DNA of 64,000 nucleotides, from contig OX359282.1 of the NCBI GenBank assembly GCA_947179155.2, forward strand, positions 13,106,533 to 13,170,532, read 5' to 3'. Positions 58,797-64,000 of the stretch are shown here, one piece after another. Both the position numbers and the translations under genes were made by a program. The notes below the pieces were generated by a model, which saw nothing but the letters and a program-made list of their open reading frames with translations, searched no databases and was not told where the DNA came from. Each line of letters starts with the position of its first letter. Position 1 is the stretch's first letter. The DNA is from Hedera helix (lineage: Eukaryota > Streptophyta > Magnoliopsida > Apiales > Araliaceae).

Positions 58797-58996
58797 TGTA
58801 ATGCTACGAGATCCCGTCATTCCTTAATTTTATCCATTCATCTCTGGATAACATAATCTTTAACTTTAAAACCATATCATATAATCATAAAACACCTTAA
58901 TGGCGATCTTGTGCGTTAATACATTATTTGTTTCCTTTAAAACCATTATCTGACCATCATGCGGTCCATAAATATGTTTACTTAATTTACATTTCT
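58797..58996 (-). repeat. Possible LTR start interrupted by solo LTR 2
   Basis: TGTAATGCTACGAGATCCCG resembles the TGTAACGCCCC-type LTR ends. The sequence resumes at 63135, where a TGAGC hairpin (63681) falls about 746 bp from this end, close to the 764 bp seen in solo LTR 1. Confidence 0.35.
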
Positions 58997-61900
58997 TGTA
59001 ACGACCCCCAAAATCCCCGCACTTTAGCTACGGTAGACCTTGTGCCTTAACTCTATACATCTACCGACTTAACCAATGATCTCATAATCATATTGGTTGA
59101 ATTAGTCTTATTTTGGACTATACATTAAAATTTTCTCTTAACTTTGTCCCTGGATCTTAACTTGATCTTAGTCTCATAAGTATATAAGTATCAACTTGTA
59201 TTTCATCTGTATAAATGGATAACACCATAACACCATATATAACGGTCTAATTTTAACCTTAAGATTCAAATATTCTATAACTTTATATGTTCCAACATCC
59301 ACGACATTAAATCATTAGGACGACTCTTGGGAACAGAGAATCTCGCGGTGAATGTTTGTATCTTCACCTGTGATAAATGTTTGCATCTTTATCCGTAACA
59401 AATGGTTGTATCTTTGGCCGGTGCAAAATTCTCTTTTCGTACAAAACATTACCCAACTAGTTAAAATCTTCATTCGAAACATATTTGTTTATAGTGATAT
59501 CTCTTCATATTAATAATCCTACTTATCCGACATTCAAAATAGTAATAACGAGTTATACTTGGATCCGAGGAACCTTAACGATGGATTTGACCAGTCAATA
59601 TCACTTAGTCCTGTCTCGGATATACAACACTCACAAGTTATTTACCGATCCTCATCAAGATAAATAGATCATTATCAATACTATGTTAAGTTTTAATAAT
59701 TCTAGGTTATATCAAAATAAAGACATAACAACATACTGATGATAATAATTTATATTATTCATTCAATATTCAGTTGCATGTTTGTTTGTTTGTATTACAA
59801 CAGCCATTATGACTTATACAAATACAAGTAATAAACATGAAAACCTAATCTACGCTTCATCTTTACGTTCATGATCTTCTTAACATTCATCTTTAATCTG
59901 TAAATAAGGTTTTATTCGCAAGAATGAGCACGAAGATTCAACAAGTCTAACATATAGCACATACGCAGTTTATGCTTTCATATAAACTTTAACATGCATT
60001 AACTGAACATAATTCTCCATTTAATATCACATATAACTCACATTCCAACAATTTATACCACATTGACACACAAAGTGTTTAAATCATGTTCATAACTCTT
60101 TAAACATAACACATAACATTTAGAAGGCTTGCAACCATTAGTTAAAGACTTCACATAACATCTATTACATAACAAATAACACATAAGGGTTTAGAACTTG
60201 CCTTGAAACTTTTTTAGGGTTTCTCGGGAAATCGTTAAATGCCTACTAAAAGGGTTACGCGACTCCGAATGTTAGTTTATCCAATTTTACTTTTGAATAA
60301 GTCTTAGAATAACTTAACTAGACTATTTTCATTGTTGAAATCATTTCGTTAAGTGACTAACTCAAAATCTCATTTTTCAGTGTTTGAACCCGAATGGTCC
60401 TTAAAAAATTTCAACTTTGACCTCTTTTACTGCGATAGTCATAACTTTATTATACGGAAATATTTTGAAGTGATTCTTTAGTCTAAATTGCTTAGAATTT
60501 CATGATATACAACTTTCATTTAGGCTTCTGAGGAATAGTTTGACTTTAAAATTTTGGAATTTTAGCAGAAAGGTCAGTATGCTTACTTTGATCAATATTT
60601 TTAGGGTTAACCATGTGAAACATGGTACCTCTTGCTTTAACTCTTTAAGAAATAATGTTTTAAGACTCAATAACACTTTATAACATAAAAATAATAAATT
60701 AAAAATCTTCTCATAGAAAGATTCATGACTTTTGCTCAAGAACACACGAAGAACACGAAGAACGGATAAACCGTACATAGTAACGACTATGTTCTTAAGC
60801 TTTTGGTTTTCGTACTTAAAATAATTTGAGCATTATAACTTCTTATATAAATGATTATGACACTTTATACTTGACAAAATTTGGTCATTATAACGACTAG
60901 CAAATTGAATTATAACCATTTGTAAAAATGCTCAAGAACATACGAAGAACGAATAAACCGTACATGGTAACGACGTATGTTCATTGAGCTTTAAACTACG
61001 AATTGAAATTCGACATTATAACTACTACAAAATGAATTATAACCATTTGTAAAAATGCTCAAGAACATACGAAGAACGGATAAACCGTACATGGTAACGA
61101 CGTATGTTCATTGAGCTTTAAACTACGAATTGAAATTCGAAATTATAACTACTACAAAATGTAGAAAGGCTCAAGAACACGCAAAGAACATGGAGAACGA
61201 CAATCGTACATGGCTACGACGTGCGTTCTTGAGCTTTTATTTATAACCATAAAATGAAATAAACATAACGACGACTTGCTCAAGTCATAAGGAACACGGA
61301 GAACGACAATCGTGCATGGCTACGACTTATGTTCTTGAGCCACGTCGGTAAAATTAAATATTACAATAACTAAGAATCGTACCTTTTGTTATTGCAAGCT
61401 TTAACTATTTTTTTGCAATTTCTAATACTTGAATTATAACTAGGAGTAATAGATATAAAGAGTAATTTTTCTCTTGCTTTTTCTTTGGAAAAAGATGAGA
61501 AAAAGAATAGCTTAGCTTCCTATTTATAGAAAAACTAAGGGTCAGGTTAGTTTGGTCATTAGTCTAAAAGACCAAGGGCATTTTAGTCTTTTCGTACCTA
61601 GAGTGTGCCAGCGTGTGCCAGCCACACGCTTACCCACTCTTTCTTCTGTTTTTGGCATATCGGATAAATCGCGTACGATTAATTTAAAATATTTCAAATC
61701 AGTAATATCAGTTTTATTTAGTTATACATATTTTATTCATAAAATACATCATATAGTATTAGTATGATGTCTCGTCTGACCCTCAAAGTTTTTCTTGTAT
61801 TAATCTCGGATAATCTTCCGAGTAGTTTTCCCAAATACACATACTGGGTGATGCGATTGATAAATTTATTTCATTCTTGATACAAATTATGATTGAATAA

Positions 61901-63134
61901 TATAATTAGGTATTAATCTCATAAATTTGATTATTCAAATTTTATGTTAACCTATCTCATGTCGCATTTGAAGAAAACAACACGGATGAAATAGCAGTTA
62001 ATTATATAACATTCTGATTCCAACTAAATAGTATAATACATTAGTATTTATACGTATTTTTTTTTGTATATTACATCGTATAATGTTCGTATTCTACTGG
62101 TATGATACATCATATTATTCTCATATTAATCTCGTATATTCTTTCGTATAATTCTCATATTATACATTAAAGTATACTCGTATTATTCTTCGTATTCTTT
62201 CTGTATTCGCTACGTATTCATCCCATATACGTGAATAGTAATCTCCAAAAAAAAAATTTGGGTAAAAATTTTATTGCTCAAAATGCATCTACTGTCAATA
62301 AAAATGTTATTCAGGAATGTGAATTTTTTAAATTTGAAAGAAAAATTTCCAATGAATAGTGTTTTACACATTTTTCGAGTAAAAATTTTATTGGCTAAAT
62401 AACATCTATACTTCATATAAGTGCTATTTCGTGAAATACAATATGTCAAAATATCGAAAAGAACAGTCAAAATGACGACGTGACGTTTTCTCGTAAATTG
62501 TGACGTTTTCGTCTTTTTCTCCAGAAAAATTTATTGGTTCTCTGGCATCTAAACCTCATATTAACACTATGTTGTGAAATGTAAGAAGTCCTACAGATAA
62601 AAGAAACAGTCAAACGAATGAAAAACGTCATCTCATGAATAATGCTTTTACATGTTTTTCGAGAAAACTTTTATTAACTGTTACGTGTTTTTAAATCGTG
62701 GGAAGGTTGAATCTTGAAACAGAATGTCAATTTGACCTTCATGTTTTTCTTGAGGGCCTAAGTTATTTCCTAGGGTTTAGACCCTAGGGTTTAGGGTTTA
62801 GGTTTTAACTTTTTTTTCCTAATTTAGGTTTTTGCTCGAAATTGACTTCTAATTTTTAATAAGTGTTAAGGTTAACTACTCAAACCAAAACACATAATCC
62901 TACACATAGATAATTCACATATCACATTTAAAAGCTCAATTCAAGCTTTACTATTCACATAACACAAATTAGGTTAAAGATTTTTAGTCTTTTAGGTTTA
63001 TACGAGCGTAGATTCGAGTCGTATATATTCTTTCAGATAGCTCAAGGTATTCTTGAGCAATCGATCTTAGGTTTTGAATTGACAACCTTGCCTAGATCTT
63101 GTTAGATCACTTTTGAAATATTTGAGATATTACA
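58997..63134 (-). mobile_element. Solo LTR 2 (4138 bp) with TTTCT target duplication
   Basis: It runs from TGTAACGACCCCC to GATATTACA, flanked by TTTCT at 58992-58996 and 63135-63139. It is collinear with 22249-26170 and has no internal domain. It carries five foldback modules against three, a TATA box at 61520-61529 on the minus strand, and the telomere-like motif at 62770-62805. Between 62040 and 62220 there is an extra AT-rich stretch with repeated CGTATTNT phrases that solo LTR 1 lacks. Confidence 0.88.
60734..61340. repeat. Five foldback modules in solo LTR 2
   Basis: Modules are at 60734-60800, 60930-60989, 61057-61116, 61169-61234 and 61278-61340. The second and third begin GCTCAAGAACATACG and end CGTATGTTCATTGAGC, a stem of about 15 bp with one bulge. 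They are near-identical with a 127-bp period, so one is a recent duplicate. All lie downstream of the TATA box. Confidence 0.85.
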
Positions 63135-64000
63135 TTTCTTAACTGCCTTAGGATCGTAACGTTCACTTACCCTTTTATTAGAACTTAGGTCAACATTTAT
63201 TAATTGTGACCTGGTCTATTACCTTTTCAAAATCATGTATATTATGATTTAACATGTCATAACCTGTGGATATATTTATCATATATCACAGCCATATATA
63301 ACCATGCTTACCTCATGCTTGTTCAGTACCTGGTCCTGTTCACATATATCTGTATCAAACATATCCGGTTCCATACATCTATACCATACATGCGAGTTCT
63401 ATTATATATCAAACTCGACTTAGAATAATACATCAACCTTACATCATTACAGTCTTTCTCTGAATAATACATACATACACCTTTACCTCTATAGATTTAC
63501 AGCCCATACATTTCTTATGACTACCATGGTTTACATTTATCTACTTTATATGAGCATTTCACAAATACATATAACAAATTTCCTTTATGCTTATCTAGGC
63601 ATTCACATTCCTTTACCTTAGCTGCATCGGAACCTCCGACCTTCTTGTACTATACCTGAAATATTAGTTCATAGTAAGAGTGAGCATAAAGCTCAACGAG
63701 CAATTCAGATAACACCTTTCATGCTCACAGTTTATAATATGCATCATGCCTCTTTACCTTATCATGATATTCATAAATGCCACGTATTTCACTTAACAGT
63801 TAAATCACATAGTTGCACATAGGGCACATTTCAAATACTTTATTACCACATAGTTCACATATAACAATAATACATTTTAGTCTGAAAAACTTGCCTGGTC
63901 TGCATTTATTTACTTAACATTTACTTCTTTAATCATCTTTTCATACCCGTCTTGTCGGCTTACTATATTGAGTGTTATCTGTAAACATACAACCTATATG
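63135..64000 (-). other. Older LTR-like DNA running off the window
   Basis: AT-rich, no gene. It contains the perfect hairpin TGAGC-ATAAA-GCTCA at 63681-63695. It is probably part of a large minus-strand LTR of a related family. Confidence 0.4.

Overview
This is nuclear DNA from a flowering plant, probably a eudicot. It is AT-rich and consists almost wholly of nested Ty3/gypsy-type LTR retrotransposons, plus a satellite array and small MITE-like repeats. I see no intact host gene, tRNA or rRNA. The assignment rests on plant-specific lineages: Athila-like gag, Tat-type integrase with antisense extra genes, a Tekay/Del-like chromovirus pol, a plant mobile domain, and primer sites matching plant tRNA-iMet and tRNA-Asp.

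Layout. (1) 1-8692: a tandem LTR-internal-LTR-internal-LTR array (period about 3.59 kb, minus strand). The LTRs are 3.3 kb but each internal domain is only 282 bp, holding a primer-binding site and a polypurine tract and no gene. (2) 8693-29432: the 3' part of a Tat-lineage element (plus strand). It has integrase, then two antisense genes (a DUF7745-like protein and a plant-mobile-domain protein with one intron), a 36-bp minisatellite, a polypurine tract and a 3' LTR. Three elements sit in it: the array at 8692/8693, a 7.9-kb Athila-like non-autonomous element (9511-17399, TSD GGTAT) that splits the integrase, and a 3.9-kb solo LTR (22249-26170, TSD AAAAT). (3) 29433-30085: remains of an older element. 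(4) 30087-35137: about 32 monomers of a 159-bp satellite. (5) 35138-41163: low-repeat AT-rich DNA with three MITE-like repeats. (6) 41169-49927: a Tekay/Del-like element (minus strand, TSD ACTAT) whose pol has ten stop codons and whose second LTR is fused to a gag remnant. (7) 49933-53258: old LTR-like DNA with a 39-bp minisatellite and a possible PPR-gene fragment. (8) 53264-58246: a second Athila-like non-autonomous element (plus strand, TSD GTATG). (9) 58252-64000: older LTR-like DNA with a second solo LTR of the 3.9-4.1 kb family (58997-63134, TSD TTTCT).

How the parts work together. None of the retroelements seen here could move alone. The array and both Athila-like elements keep cis signals (LTRs, primer site, polypurine tract) but lack pol; the Tat and Tekay copies have coding regions but are broken. 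Stop codons in pol and in the antisense genes mostly fit C-to-T or G-to-A changes, as expected from decay of methylated DNA.

The most unusual signals are regulatory or structural. Several unrelated families here each carry their own short GC-rich palindrome, repeated two to six times; in both Athila-like families it lies just upstream of the TATA box. The solo-LTR family carries three to five copies of a roughly 60-nt foldback module in the predicted RNA leader. A TGAGC(N5-6)GCTCA-type hairpin recurs in LTRs that otherwise differ.
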